Below, one piece after another: positions 43,081-51,145 of a DNA stretch of 64,000 nucleotides. Position 1 is the stretch's first letter. The number at the start of each line of letters is the position of its first letter. The notes below the pieces were generated by a model. The model worked only from the letters and a program-made list of their open reading frames with translations, searched no databases and was not told the DNA's origin. Source of the stretch: CAVQGM01 sp963712065 (GTDB taxonomy: Bacteria; Actinomycetota; Acidimicrobiia; Acidimicrobiales; Acidimicrobilacustridaceae). The stretch is from positions 682,001 through 746,000 of the forward strand of contig CAVQGM010000002.1 in NCBI GenBank assembly GCA_963712065.1, read 5' to 3'. Position numbers and translations under genes: made by a program.

Positions 43081-43650
43081 CTGAAGATCGGGGTGCTGGC
43101 CCTCCAGGGCGCGTTCGCGAGGCACCTCGCCGTCCTCGAGCGGCTGGGCGCCGCCGCCTGCGAGGTCCGCACGCCCGACGAGCTGGCGTCGGTCGACGGT
43201 CTCGTCATCCCGGGGGGCGAGTCGACGACGATCTCCAAGCTCCTCGACGCCAACGGCCTGTTCGATCCGGTGGCCGAGCGGCTTGCGGCCGGGATGCCCG
43301 GCCTGGGAACCTGCGCCGGCATGATCCTGCTGGCCACCGAGGTGCTCGACGGACGCCCCGACCAGCGCTCGTTCGGCGCGGTCGACATCGCGGTTCGCCG
43401 CAACGCCTTCGGTCGCCAGGTCGACTCCTTCGAGGCCGACCTCACCGTGGTAGGCCTCGAGGGGCCGCCGGTGCACGCCGTGTTCATCCGGGCGCCGTTC
43501 GTCGAGCGTGCCGGTGCCGACGTCGAGGTGCTGGCCGAGGTCGACGGGCATCCGGTGGTGGTGCGGCAGGGCCCGGTCGTGGCCACCGCCTTCCACCCCG
43601 AGCTGGCCGACGACGACCGCATCCACGAGCTGTTCCTGTCCACCATCTAG
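43081..43650 (+). CDS. pdxT: Pyridoxal 5'-phosphate synthase glutaminase PdxT, apparent CTG start
   Basis: The 189-residue class I glutaminase has the nucleophile Cys78 in LGTCAGMIL, PGGESTTISKLL (about 43-54), and the His/Glu pair in AFHPEL. It releases ammonia for PdxS. The conserved N-terminus KIGVLALQGAF requires initiation at the CTG at 43081, which has AGGAG 6 nt upstream. The next start, GTG at 43093, would cut into the first beta strand. It lies 12 nt after the pdxS stop. Confidence 0.93.
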   Translation: MKIGVLALQGAFARHLAVLERLGAAACEVRTPDELASVDGLVIPGGESTTISKLLDANGLFDPVAERLAAGMPGLGTCAGMILLATEVLDGRPDQRSFGAVDIAVRRNAFGRQVDSFEADLTVVGLEGPPVHAVFIRAPFVERAGADVEVLAEVDGHPVVVRQGPVVATAFHPELADDDRIHELFLSTI

Positions 43651-43684
43651 GCCGCAGCGCCACCACCCGACCGAGGAAGACGAC

Positions 43685-44434
43685 ATGTCCGGCCACTCCA
43701 AATGGGCGACCATCAAGCACAAGAAGGGCGCGCAGGACAAGGCCCGCGGGAAGCTGTTCGCAAAGCTGATCCGCCAGGTCGAGGTGGCCGCCCGCGAGGG
43801 CGGCGGCGACCCGGACAGCAACCCGACGCTGCGCACCATGTTCCAGAAGGCGCGGGACAACTCGGTGCCCCTCGACACGATCGAGCGGGCCATCAAGCGG
43901 GGGACCGGTGAGCTCGAGGGCGTCACCTACGAGTCGATCACGTACGAGGGCTACGCCCCGAACGGGGTGGCCGTGCTCATCGAGGTGCTCACCGACAACC
44001 GCAACCGCACCGGCTCGGAGATCCGCTCCCTGTTGAAGAAGAACGGCGGCTCGATCGCAGAGCCGGGCTCGGTGGCGTGGCAGTTCGAGCGCAAGGGCGT
44101 GGTGATCCTGCCCAGAGCCGAGGACGAGGACGAGATCATGCTCGCCGCCCTCGACGCCGGCATCGAGGACCTCGTCGACGAGGGCGACACCTGGCGCCTC
44201 ACCACCGCGCCCACCGATCTCCCCGCCGTCCGGACGGCCCTCGAGGAGGCATCGATCGCCGTCGACTCGGCCGACGTGACGATGCTGCCGTCCAGCACCG
44301 TGCCGCTCGAGACGGCGGAGGTGGCGAAGGCGGTGCTGCGGGTCATCGACGCCCTCGACGAGAACGACGACGTGCAGGACGTCTACGCCAACTTCGACAT
44401 CCCCGACGCCGTCCTCCAGGCCGTCGAGGTCTAG
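43685..44434 (+). CDS. yebC: YebC/PmpR family protein
   Basis: The 249-residue protein begins MSGHSKWATIKHKKGAQDKARGKLFAKLIR, the classic YebC N-terminus. It has RAIKRGTGELEGVTYESITYEGYAPNGVA and GGSIAEPGSVAWQFERKGV further on. Family members bind DNA or act on ribosomes. In many bacteria yebC precedes ruvC; here a 4.4-kb insertion with a secreted protein, a peroxiredoxin, a DUF559 gene and an ABC transporter separates them. Confidence 0.95.
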   Translation: MSGHSKWATIKHKKGAQDKARGKLFAKLIRQVEVAAREGGGDPDSNPTLRTMFQKARDNSVPLDTIERAIKRGTGELEGVTYESITYEGYAPNGVAVLIEVLTDNRNRTGSEIRSLLKKNGGSIAEPGSVAWQFERKGVVILPRAEDEDEIMLAALDAGIEDLVDEGDTWRLTTAPTDLPAVRTALEEASIAVDSADVTMLPSSTVPLETAEVAKAVLRVIDALDENDDVQDVYANFDIPDAVLQAVEV

Positions 44435-44495
44435 AGCCCGCTCCAGGCTCCTCGTCGGGCCGCCCGGATCGACGTCGACCCGTCGTGAACGGGAC

Positions 44496-45023
44496 TCACC
44501 CCGTGTAGGTGGGCGTGGCCGTCGCCACCCGGGCGCTCGCCGTGTCGGCGGTGCCGCCCCCCACGCCACCGGTCGACGGCGGGGCACAGCTGCCGTCGAG
44601 CACGACGACGCCGGGGACCGGCCCGGCGTAGGGCTCTTCGCCCACGAAGTAGGCCTCGGTCTGGAGGATGTGCTGGCCGGTGCTGGAGCCCGGGTACGAC
44701 ACCACGACGGTGCTGGACGCGCCCGGTTCGATGTCGGCGAGGTCGAGGTCGGTTCGCTGCGGGTCACCCGGGTCCTGGGCGAACCCGGGCGCCGCCCAGG
44801 CGGAGAAGAAGCCGATGGCCTTGGTCTCGGACAGGTTCTCCAACGTCCAGGTGATCTCGTAGGTCTGCGCCTCGGTGCAGACCACCGCCCCGGTGATCAC
44901 GAGCTCGCCCAGCATGCCTGGGTTCGGCGGGAAGGTCGTGTCCGTCTGCGCGCCGCCCGGGGCGGCGAGGCTGATCGCGCCGACCACCGCGGCGGTGGCC
45001 AGGAGCAGCAGGATCCTTCGCAT
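44496..45023 (-). CDS. Hypothetical secreted protein ending in PTYTG
   Basis: The 175-residue protein has a Sec signal peptide (about 1-26, cleavage after GGAQ). A beta-rich domain follows, with VVCTEAQTYEITWTLENLSETKAIGFFSAW and SYPGSSTGQHILQTEAYFVGE. A short Thr/Ala tail ends exactly with TPTYTG. There is no C-terminal membrane helix, so it is not a standard sortase substrate. The start ATG at 45023 is chosen for the signal peptide. The family was not recognised. Confidence 0.7.
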   Translation of the reverse strand: MRRILLLLATAAVVGAISLAAPGGAQTDTTFPPNPGMLGELVITGAVVCTEAQTYEITWTLENLSETKAIGFFSAWAAPGFAQDPGDPQRTDLDLADIEPGASSTVVVSYPGSSTGQHILQTEAYFVGEEPYAGPVPGVVVLDGSCAPPSTGGVGGGTADTASARVATATPTYTG

Positions 45024-45155
45024 GGCACTCGCCTCTCCGTCGGGGATGACTCCACGCGGAGCGTCGTACCGAGCGCTCCCTCGCACCAGGGTCCAACGTC
45101 AGCAGGCGGGCGACGACCGCCGACGTTGCGTTGGGCCCGCCGGAGCGGGCGTGGG

Positions 45156-45161
45156 TAGTGT
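45156..45161 (+). promoter_or_regulatory. Candidate leaderless promoter -10 box (TAGTGT) for the peroxiredoxin gene
   Basis: TAGTGT lies 7 nt before the ATG at 45169 with no ribosome-binding site between. Confidence 0.5.
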
Positions 45162-45168
45162 CCGGCCG

Positions 45169-45642
45169 ATGGCCGTCACGGTCGGGGCCCCCGCCCCGGA
45201 CTTCGCCCTCGCCGGCACCGACGGGACGCCCGAGGGCCGGCGCACCTACACGCTCGCGGAGTACCGCGGGCAGCCCGTGGTGCTCGTGTTCTACCCGGCT
45301 GACCGGTCGCCGGTCTGCACGGTGCAGCTCAACACCTACAGCGACGACATCGCCCGGTTCGCCGACACCAAGGCCCAGGTGCTGGCCATCAGCCCGCAGT
45401 CGGTCGAGGCCCACGAGCAGTTCGCCGACCAGGAGGGCGGCTTCTCGTTCCCCCTGCTCGCCGACGAGCAGAAGGAGGTCGGCGGGCGCTACGGCATCCT
45501 CGGCCCCGTCGGCTTCTACCGCCGATCGGTGTTCATCGTCGACGCCGACGGCATCGTCCGCTACGCCCACCGGTCCACGGCCGGGCTCACGTTCCGTCCC
45601 GTCGACGAGCTGGTCGACATCCTCCACACCCTCGTCGCCTGA
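45169..45642 (+). CDS. Peroxiredoxin, AhpC/TSA (BCP-like) family
   Basis: The 157-residue thioredoxin-fold protein has VGAPAPDFALAGTDG at the N-terminus and the peroxidatic cysteine in FYPADRSPVCTVQL, where Ser replaces the usual Thr three residues before Cys. No second cysteine is present, so it would act as a 1-Cys enzyme that uses an outside thiol, possibly mycothiol/mycoredoxin given mshC. It reduces hydroperoxides in the cytoplasm. A long inverted repeat follows 23 nt after the stop. Confidence 0.88.
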   Translation: MAVTVGAPAPDFALAGTDGTPEGRRTYTLAEYRGQPVVLVFYPADRSPVCTVQLNTYSDDIARFADTKAQVLAISPQSVEAHEQFADQEGGFSFPLLADEQKEVGGRYGILGPVGFYRRSVFIVDADGIVRYAHRSTAGLTFRPVDELVDILHTLVA

Positions 45643-45665
45643 TCCACGCCCCGCCTCCATCCGTC

Positions 45666-45715
45666 GTTCTGGTGTGACTTCGGGCGGCCAGGACGGCGCG
45701 AAGTCACACCGGAAC
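45666..45715. terminator. Long palindrome (TTCTGGTG family), terminator-like
   Basis: Arms GTTCTGGTGTGACTTCG (45666-45682) and CGAAGTCACACCGGAAC (45699-45715) pair with one mismatch around a 16-nt loop. The palindrome lies between the convergent peroxiredoxin and DUF559 genes. The same motif recurs at 45739-45750 and 46766-46813, so it may be a dispersed repeat as well as a terminator. Confidence 0.55.
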
Positions 45716-45731
45716 GGGGGGCATCGACCCA

Positions 45732-46709
45732 TCACGCCGTTCTGGTGTGAGAGTCGGCCGCTCCCGGCGCGCGATCTCGGACCAGGACACGGGCACGGGC
45801 CCGGCGGCGGAGCGCACGGACGCGGTCGACGACCTCGCCGGGGCGGTGCCACACCTGGTGCTCGCTGACCTCCCCCACGAGATAGCCGGCTTCCTCGAGG
45901 GACCGGCGTCGCATGGCATCCCGCCGTCGGTCCGACAGGCTGCCGTGGAAGAGCTCGCTCTGGACCTCGATGATGACCGGGAGGTCTGCGTCGACGAAGT
46001 CGACCCGGCCGACCCACGCCGCGCCACCGACCTCGACCTGCTGTCGCATCGGTGCCTCCCGGGCCTCGGCGAGGATCGAGACGACGCGCGCCTCGAGCCC
46101 CGACTCGTGCGCGCGATCTTCGTCGGAGCGTTCGGCGATCAGCTCCCGCATGAGGGTGATCCCCGTTCGACCGCGGTCGGCCAGCTCGTCGAGCGTGCGC
46201 TGCAGCAGCGCAACGTCGAGCAGGCGTCGTGCGAGCGCGGTGTCGAGCGCCCGCTCGACCCGCTTGGGGTGGGCGGTCTGGGCGAGGTCGAAGATGGTGC
46301 GAGCCGGTGTGGTGACCGGGATGGCGTCGTGGTCGGTGCGATGGGTCTCGAGCAGGTCGCGAGACGTATGGGGCTGCGCCAGCATCGACCGCCTCGGAGT
46401 GGTGCGGTGCGGGACGACGACTTGGACGGGCCGGAGGTCGAACCCGGGGATGCCCCACAGCGCCGCCGCGGTGTGCCGCGCGGCAAGGGCCTCGGGCCCG
46501 GCGTGGAGCACGCCGGCGAGCACCTCGGCCTCTCCGGTCCACGGGCTGGCGGGGCTGTGGAGGACGCGCCGGCTCACCGGCACCCACTCTCCCCGTGCCA
46601 CCCGGTGGCGAATGGCTGCCGATGTCAGACCCGACGCACGCGCCTGGTCGACGGTGATCAGGCCGCGCTGTCGGGCGGCAAGCGCTCGGAGGGTGTCGTC
46701 GGGCTCCAT
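45732..46709 (-). CDS. AbiEi-like winged helix plus DUF559 (Vsr-like) nuclease-fold protein
   Basis: The 325-residue protein begins with a winged-helix segment typical of AbiEi-type antitoxins and related proteins (LAARQRGLITVDQARASGLTSAAIRHRV, about 9-36). A middle region includes VTTPARTIFDLA. It ends with a DUF559 domain related to very-short-patch-repair endonucleases (VGRVDFVDADLPVIIEVQSELFHG, with acidic catalytic residues). Such fusions are common and multicopy in actinobacteria, and their function is not established. No cognate toxin is adjacent. ATG at 46709 is preferred over TTG at 46721. TTCTGGTG palindromes lie on both sides. Confidence 0.78.
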   Translation of the reverse strand: MEPDDTLRALAARQRGLITVDQARASGLTSAAIRHRVARGEWVPVSRRVLHSPASPWTGEAEVLAGVLHAGPEALAARHTAAALWGIPGFDLRPVQVVVPHRTTPRRSMLAQPHTSRDLLETHRTDHDAIPVTTPARTIFDLAQTAHPKRVERALDTALARRLLDVALLQRTLDELADRGRTGITLMRELIAERSDEDRAHESGLEARVVSILAEAREAPMRQQVEVGGAAWVGRVDFVDADLPVIIEVQSELFHGSLSDRRRDAMRRRSLEEAGYLVGEVSEHQVWHRPGEVVDRVRALRRRARARVLVRDRAPGAADSHTRTA

Positions 46710-46765
46710 CCCGCCAGCCAACCAAGCGGCGGTGACAGAAACCCTCGACTCGGCGGTTCCGCTTG

Positions 46766-46813
46766 TTCTGGTGCGGGATCTGGTCGTCCCAACGACGCGA
46801 TCTCACACCAGAA
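46766..46813. repeat. TTCTGGTG-family palindrome upstream of the DUF559 gene
   Basis: Arms TTCTGGTGCGGGATC (46766-46780) and GATCTCACACCAGAA (46799-46813) pair with two mismatches around an 18-nt loop. It matches the palindrome on the other side of the DUF559 gene. Confidence 0.65.
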
Positions 46814-46867
46814 TGGGGTTGGGGAGCGGGGCTGGGGAACGGGGTTGGGGAGCGGGTTGGGGAGCGG
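46814..46867 (+). repeat. G-rich minisatellite
   Basis: Blocks of GGGGTTGGGGAGCGGG and GGGGCTGGGGAAC variants repeat over 54 nt directly after the palindrome. The G4 runs could form G-quadruplexes. The tract ends at the 3' end of the ABC permease gene. Confidence 0.8.
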
Positions 46868-46875
46868 GCCGATGG

Positions 46876-47709
46876 CTACTGCTCGTTGGCGACGCCCAGC
46901 AGCCGGGCCCGGGTGAGGGATCGGAAGCCGGTGCTGAGGCTGATCAGGGCGATGACCCAGGCGACCGCCCCGATGACGAACGACAGCAGCGGGGTGCCCG
47001 ACCCGAGGAGGGCCCCGGTCGACTGGCCGTAGGCGATGATGATCAACGGGAACGTCACCAGGCCCGACGCCTGCTGGGCGGCCGCCGTGCTCTTCACCCG
47101 GGCCGACAGCCGCAGCACCAGCGACAGGGCCAGGGCCAGGAACGGCGGCAGCACCCACAGGATCAGCAGCCACCACGAGGGCGTGGGGAAGAACCAACCG
47201 CCCACGTCGGGCCCGACGATCAGGTTCACCATGAGCGAGTAGATGCCGAACCCGACCACCGTCGTGATGTAGCCGGGGATGAGGCTGGCCAGCAGCTTGC
47301 CCATGTAGATCTCGCGCACGTCGGCGGGGGAGTGGGCGAGGAACTCCCCGGTGCCCCGCTCGCGCTCGCCGACGATCGTCGACGCGCCGACCGCGGTCGA
47401 GATGGTGAGCGGCACGACCACGGCGATGGGGGCGAACAGGTACACGGCGAGGACGTAGGACACCTTGGTCGACGGGGCCGCCGCGGTGGGCACCGCGTCC
47501 TGCGCCGACTGGGGGAGCAGCTTCAGGGCGTCGGACACCTGCTGGACGGCGTCGACGCTGCCGATGCTGTTGATCACCGACAGCAGGAACGCCGGCACGA
47601 TGATGAAGAAGAAGCTGCCGAGCAGCACCATCGGGATCCAGAAGTCCTTGGCCCCGATGAGCTGCTTCAGGTCGGTGCGCATGACGGTGAACATGCGGTG
47701 GGTGTTCAC
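46876..47709 (-). CDS. ABC-2 type transporter permease
   Basis: The 277-residue membrane protein has about six helices: FWIPMVLLGSFFFIIVPAFLL, VLAVYLFAPIAVVVPLTISTAV, LLASLIPGYITTVVGFGIYSLMV, LLILWVLPPFLALALSLVL, VTFPLIIIAYG and SFVIGAVAWVIALISL. The loop VGERERGTGEFLAHSPAD is typical of ABC-2 export permeases. The GTG start at 47709 overlaps the stop of the ATPase gene, so the two form one transporter. The substrate is unknown. Confidence 0.85.
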   Translation of the reverse strand: MNTHRMFTVMRTDLKQLIGAKDFWIPMVLLGSFFFIIVPAFLLSVINSIGSVDAVQQVSDALKLLPQSAQDAVPTAAAPSTKVSYVLAVYLFAPIAVVVPLTISTAVGASTIVGERERGTGEFLAHSPADVREIYMGKLLASLIPGYITTVVGFGIYSLMVNLIVGPDVGGWFFPTPSWWLLILWVLPPFLALALSLVLRLSARVKSTAAAQQASGLVTFPLIIIAYGQSTGALLGSGTPLLSFVIGAVAWVIALISLSTGFRSLTRARLLGVANEQ

Positions 47710-48830
47710 AGCGGTGCCTCCACGCCCTGGGCGCGCCGCTCGCGGCGCACGGCGAAGTACAGCTCCTCGAGCGACGGTTGGTGCGGTTCGACCCGGGTGA
47801 GGCGGACTCCTTCGACGGCGAGGCGGGCCACCAGGTCGGGCACCCGGGCCAGGTCGTCGAGCTGGACCTCGACCCGCCCGTCGCGCCGGTAGGCCTTCAC
47901 GCCGGGCCAGTCGGCGACGCGATCGAGGGCCATCGGGTTCTCGGCGTCGAGCACCACGAGGTGGTCGGGCCAGTACCGCCGGAGCAGCTCGTCCTGCGGG
48001 CCGGCGAGCAGATCGGTGCCGGACTCGAGGATGACGACCTGGTCGGCGAGGCCCTCGGCCTCGACCAGGAGGTGGGTGCACATGACGACGGTGCGGCCGT
48101 CGGTGGTCATCTCCCGGATCAGCTCGAGCACGGCATGGGAGGACTCCGGGTCGAGGCCCGAGGTCGGCTCGTCGAACAGCAGCAGGTCGGGCTCGTGCAG
48201 CACCGAGCGGGCCAGCGCCAGCCGGGTCTTCATGCCCGTCGAGTAGCCCCCGACCTGTTGGTCGAGCGCCTCGAGGATGCCGAAGCGGGCCGCCGCCTCG
48301 CGGATGGGGCCGACGGCGTTGCGACCGAGCCCGTACAGCTCGGCGGAGTACTCGAGGTTGTCCCAGCCCGACAGCCGGTCGTACAGCGCCGGCTTGGCCG
48401 ACACGACGCCGCACCGCCGTCGCACCTGCTCGCCGAACACGTTGGGGTCGTGCCCGAAGGTCCGCACGTGCCCCCGGTCGGGGTCGAGGGCGCCGGTGAT
48501 GACGCGGATGGCGGTGGTCTTGCCCGCCCCGTTGGGGCCGAGCAGCACGGTGATGCGGCTCTTCGGGACCAGCAGCGTGAGGTCGGACAGGGCGGGCACG
48601 GGGCCGAACCGGCGGCTGACCCCCCGGATCTCGACCACGAGCTCGGCGCCGTCGGGACCGGTGCCGAGGGCCGCGTCGGCCGGCGCGGCGAGAGGCGGCC
48701 GGTGGGCGCCCGCTCCGGGCGGCGCCGGCGGCGCAGGTGGGGGCGGCAGGTTCATCGGGTCTCCATCGGCAGCGTCGTCGGCGGCCATGAGGGGCCGGAG
48801 GATCGAGTCGACCCGCCGATCGCCCGGCAT
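47706..48830 (-). CDS. ABC transporter ATP-binding protein
   Basis: The 374-residue ATPase has an N-terminal Pro-rich extension (about 25-60). It has Walker A GPNGAGKTT, the signature GGYSTGMKTRLALARS, Walker B LLLFDEPTSGLD and the switch His in VVMCTHLLVEAEGLAD. A C-terminal domain of about 100 residues follows. It energises the overlapping ABC-2 permease for export. The ATG at 48830 has GGAGGAGG a few nt upstream; ATG at 48788 and 48755 are alternatives. It diverges from ruvC with 38 nt between. Confidence 0.87.
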   Translation of the reverse strand: MPGDRRVDSILRPLMAADDAADGDPMNLPPPPAPPAPPGAGAHRPPLAAPADAALGTGPDGAELVVEIRGVSRRFGPVPALSDLTLLVPKSRITVLLGPNGAGKTTAIRVITGALDPDRGHVRTFGHDPNVFGEQVRRRCGVVSAKPALYDRLSGWDNLEYSAELYGLGRNAVGPIREAAARFGILEALDQQVGGYSTGMKTRLALARSVLHEPDLLLFDEPTSGLDPESSHAVLELIREMTTDGRTVVMCTHLLVEAEGLADQVVILESGTDLLAGPQDELLRRYWPDHLVVLDAENPMALDRVADWPGVKAYRRDGRVEVQLDDLARVPDLVARLAVEGVRLTRVEPHQPSLEELYFAVRRERRAQGVEAPL

Positions 48831-48855
48831 CCCCCCTCCTCCCGGGGACCGCCGC

Positions 48856-48861
48856 TAGCAT
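48856..48861 (+). promoter_or_regulatory. Candidate leaderless promoter -10 box (TAGCAT) for the ruvCAB operon
   Basis: TAGCAT lies 7 nt before the ruvC GTG in the 38-nt divergent gap. Confidence 0.45.
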
Positions 48862-48868
48862 CGTACGG

Positions 48869-49405
48869 GTGTTCGTGCTCGGGATCGATCCGGGGGTCTC
48901 CCGCTGCGGCTACGCCGTGCTCGCCTCCGGCGAAGGGGCCGCCCGGCCGGCGCGAGCCGTCGCCCTCGGGGTGCTCACCACGCCGCCCGCCCGTCCCGTC
49001 CACCAACGCCTGGCCGAGCTCCAGGGTGAGCTGCGGCTCCTCTTCGACGAGTTCGCGCCCGACGCCCTCGCCGTCGAACGGGTGCTGTTCCAGGTGAACG
49101 TCCGCACGGCCATGTCGGTGGGCCAGGCGAGCGGGCTGGCCATGGCCGAGGCCGCCACACGCGGGTGCGACGTCGTCGAGTACTCCCCCAACCAGGTGAA
49201 GGAGGCGGTCGCCGGGCACGGCGGGGCCTCGAAAGCGCAGGTGCAGCAGATGGTCCAGACCCTCCTCGGCCTCCCGACGGTGCCCCACCCGCCCGACGCC
49301 GCCGACGCCGCCGCGGTGGCCCTGTGCCACCTGGCGGTCGCCCCGCTGCACGCCGCCGCCCGCGCCGCCGCTGCCGGTGTCACCACGATCGGGCGACCCC
49401 GATGA
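48869..49405 (+). CDS. ruvC: Holliday junction endonuclease RuvC
   Basis: The 178-residue nuclease has the acidic catalytic set of RuvC: Asp7 in LGIDPGVSRCGYA, Glu in AVERVLFQVN (about 71), and the paired Asp of HPPDAADAAAVA (about 138-142). It cleaves Holliday junctions together with RuvAB. The GTG start places the catalytic aspartate at the usual position 7. The stop overlaps the ruvA ATG. Confidence 0.95.
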   Translation: MFVLGIDPGVSRCGYAVLASGEGAARPARAVALGVLTTPPARPVHQRLAELQGELRLLFDEFAPDALAVERVLFQVNVRTAMSVGQASGLAMAEAATRGCDVVEYSPNQVKEAVAGHGGASKAQVQQMVQTLLGLPTVPHPPDAADAAAVALCHLAVAPLHAAARAAAAGVTTIGRPR

Positions 49406-50028
49406 TCGGGTCGCTGCGTGGCACCCTGCTCGAGCGCTGGGGCGCCGGCGAGGTGCTCGTCGAGGTGGCCGGCGTCGGGTACCGGGTCACCGTCACCCCC
49501 ACGACGGTGGTCGAGCTCGGCGATCCGGGTGACGAGGTCTTCCTCTACGTCCACCACCACCGCCGCGAGGACGCCGAGACCCTCTTCGGCTTCCGCGGTC
49601 GCGACGAGCGCGTCTGCTTCGAGGCGCTGATCGGCGCCCACGGGGTCGGGCCGTCGCTCGCCCTCGGCATCCTCGCCGTCCACTCGCCCACGGCGCTGCA
49701 GCAGGTGCTCGCCGACGACGACCTGGCCGCGCTGTGCCTCGTGCCCGGTGTGGGGAAGAAGACGGCGGCGCGGCTCCTCGTGGAGCTCAAGGCCCGTCTC
49801 GACATCCCCGGCCTCGACGCCGCCGCCACGGCGGGCGCCGGCGCCGGCGACGCCGCACCCACCGACGGCGGCCGGGTCGCGGTCGTGTCGGCCCGGGCCG
49901 ACGTGCGCGACGCCCTGGTCAACCTCGGCTACGGCCCCGAGGAGATCGGCGAGGTGCTGCGCGAGCTCCCCGAGGGGGGCGACTCGTCCACGTTGCTCAA
50001 GGCGGCGCTGCAGCGCCTGGCGGTCTGA
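49402..50028 (+). CDS. ruvA: Holliday junction branch migration protein RuvA
   Basis: The 208-residue protein begins MIGSLRGTLLE. It has the OB-fold domain (1-63), helix-hairpin-helix motifs (IGAHGVGPSLALGIL and LCLVPGVGKKTAARLLVELK), and a C-terminal domain III (about 155-208, DVRDALVNLGYGPEEIGEVLREL) that contacts RuvB. It binds Holliday junctions as tetramers. The start overlaps ruvC (ATGA), and ruvB follows after 7 nt. Confidence 0.96.
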   Translation: MIGSLRGTLLERWGAGEVLVEVAGVGYRVTVTPTTVVELGDPGDEVFLYVHHHRREDAETLFGFRGRDERVCFEALIGAHGVGPSLALGILAVHSPTALQQVLADDDLAALCLVPGVGKKTAARLLVELKARLDIPGLDAAATAGAGAGDAAPTDGGRVAVVSARADVRDALVNLGYGPEEIGEVLRELPEGGDSSTLLKAALQRLAV

Positions 50029-50035
50029 GGCATCG

Positions 50036-51118
50036 ATGCGCGACGAGCTGCTCCGCCCCGAGCCCACCGACGACGACCTGGGCGCCGAGCCGGACCTCAC
50101 CGACCCCGCCGTCGCCGACCTCGGCGACGAGGGCGGCCTGCGCCCACGACGGCTCGCCGACTTCGTGGGCCAGGGCGAGCTCAAGGAGCACCTCGGCATC
50201 ATCGTCGAGGCCGCCCGCCGCCGCAGCCAGGCCGTCGACCACCTGCTGTTCGCCGGGCCACCGGGCCTCGGCAAGACCACGCTGGCCGGCATCGTCGCCA
50301 CCGAGATCGAGGCCGGCCTGCAGGTGACGTCGGGACCCGCCCTCGAGCGGGCGGGCGACCTGGCCGCCATCCTCACCCGGCTCGACGAGGGCGACGTGCT
50401 GTTCATCGACGAGATCCACCGGCTCTCGCGCTCGGTGGAAGAGGTCCTCTACCCGGCCATGGAGGACTTCCAGCTCGACATCGTCCTGGGCAAGGGGCCG
50501 GCCGCCCGGTCGATCCGACTCGACCTGCCCCGGTTCACCCTGGTCGGCGCCACCACCCGCACCGGTCTCATCACCGGGCCGCTGCGCGATCGCTTCGGCC
50601 TCGTGGCCCGTCTCGACTACTACTCGGTCGTCGACCTCGAGGCCATCGTGGCGAGGGCCGCCGGCATCCTCGGCGTCGACGTCGACCTCGACGGCGCCCG
50701 CGAGATCGCCCGTCGGGCGCGGGGCACGCCCCGCATCGCCAACCGTCTCCTTCGTCGCGTCCGTGACTTCGCCGAGGTCCGCGGTCACGGCGCCGTCGAC
50801 CGGGCCACCGCCGAGGAGGGCCTGTCGGTGTTCGGGGTCGACCACCTCGGCCTCGACAAGGTCGACCGCGCCATCCTCGTCGCCGTGTGCGAGCGCTTCG
50901 GGGGTGGGCCGGTCGGGCTCAGCACCCTCGCCATCTCGGTCGGCGAGGCCCAGGAGACCGTCGAGGACGTCTACGAGCCGTTCCTCATCCAGCAGGGCCT
51001 GCTCATGCGCACGCCCCGCGGCCGGGTGGGCACCGCCGCCGCGTGGGCGCACCTCGGCCTGCGGCCGCCGGTCAGCGGCCCGGGCGCGGCCGACGGCTCC
51101 CCTTCGCTGTTCGGCTGA
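50036..51118 (+). CDS. ruvB: Holliday junction branch migration ATPase RuvB
   Basis: The 360-residue AAA+ helicase has RPRRLADFVGQGELKEHL, Walker A GPPGLGKTTLA (about 74-84), Walker B LFIDEIHRL, the RuvB-specific YPAMEDFQLDIVLGKGPAARS and sensor 1 LVGATTRTG. A winged-helix C-terminal domain includes LGLDKVDRAIL. It drives branch migration with RuvA. The ATG at 50036 follows the ruvA stop by 7 nt. Confidence 0.97.
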   Translation: MRDELLRPEPTDDDLGAEPDLTDPAVADLGDEGGLRPRRLADFVGQGELKEHLGIIVEAARRRSQAVDHLLFAGPPGLGKTTLAGIVATEIEAGLQVTSGPALERAGDLAAILTRLDEGDVLFIDEIHRLSRSVEEVLYPAMEDFQLDIVLGKGPAARSIRLDLPRFTLVGATTRTGLITGPLRDRFGLVARLDYYSVVDLEAIVARAAGILGVDVDLDGAREIARRARGTPRIANRLLRRVRDFAEVRGHGAVDRATAEEGLSVFGVDHLGLDKVDRAILVAVCERFGGGPVGLSTLAISVGEAQETVEDVYEPFLIQQGLLMRTPRGRVGTAAAWAHLGLRPPVSGPGAADGSPSLFG

Positions 51119-51128
51119 ACGGTTCGGC

Positions 51129-51143
51129 CCGACCGCCGGTCGG
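51129..51143. terminator. Small perfect hairpin between convergent ruvB and a hypothetical gene
   Basis: CCGACC / GGTCGG arms with a 3-nt GCC loop lie in the 27-nt gap between convergent genes. The stem is short but GC-rich. Confidence 0.35.
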
Positions 51144-51145
51144 CG

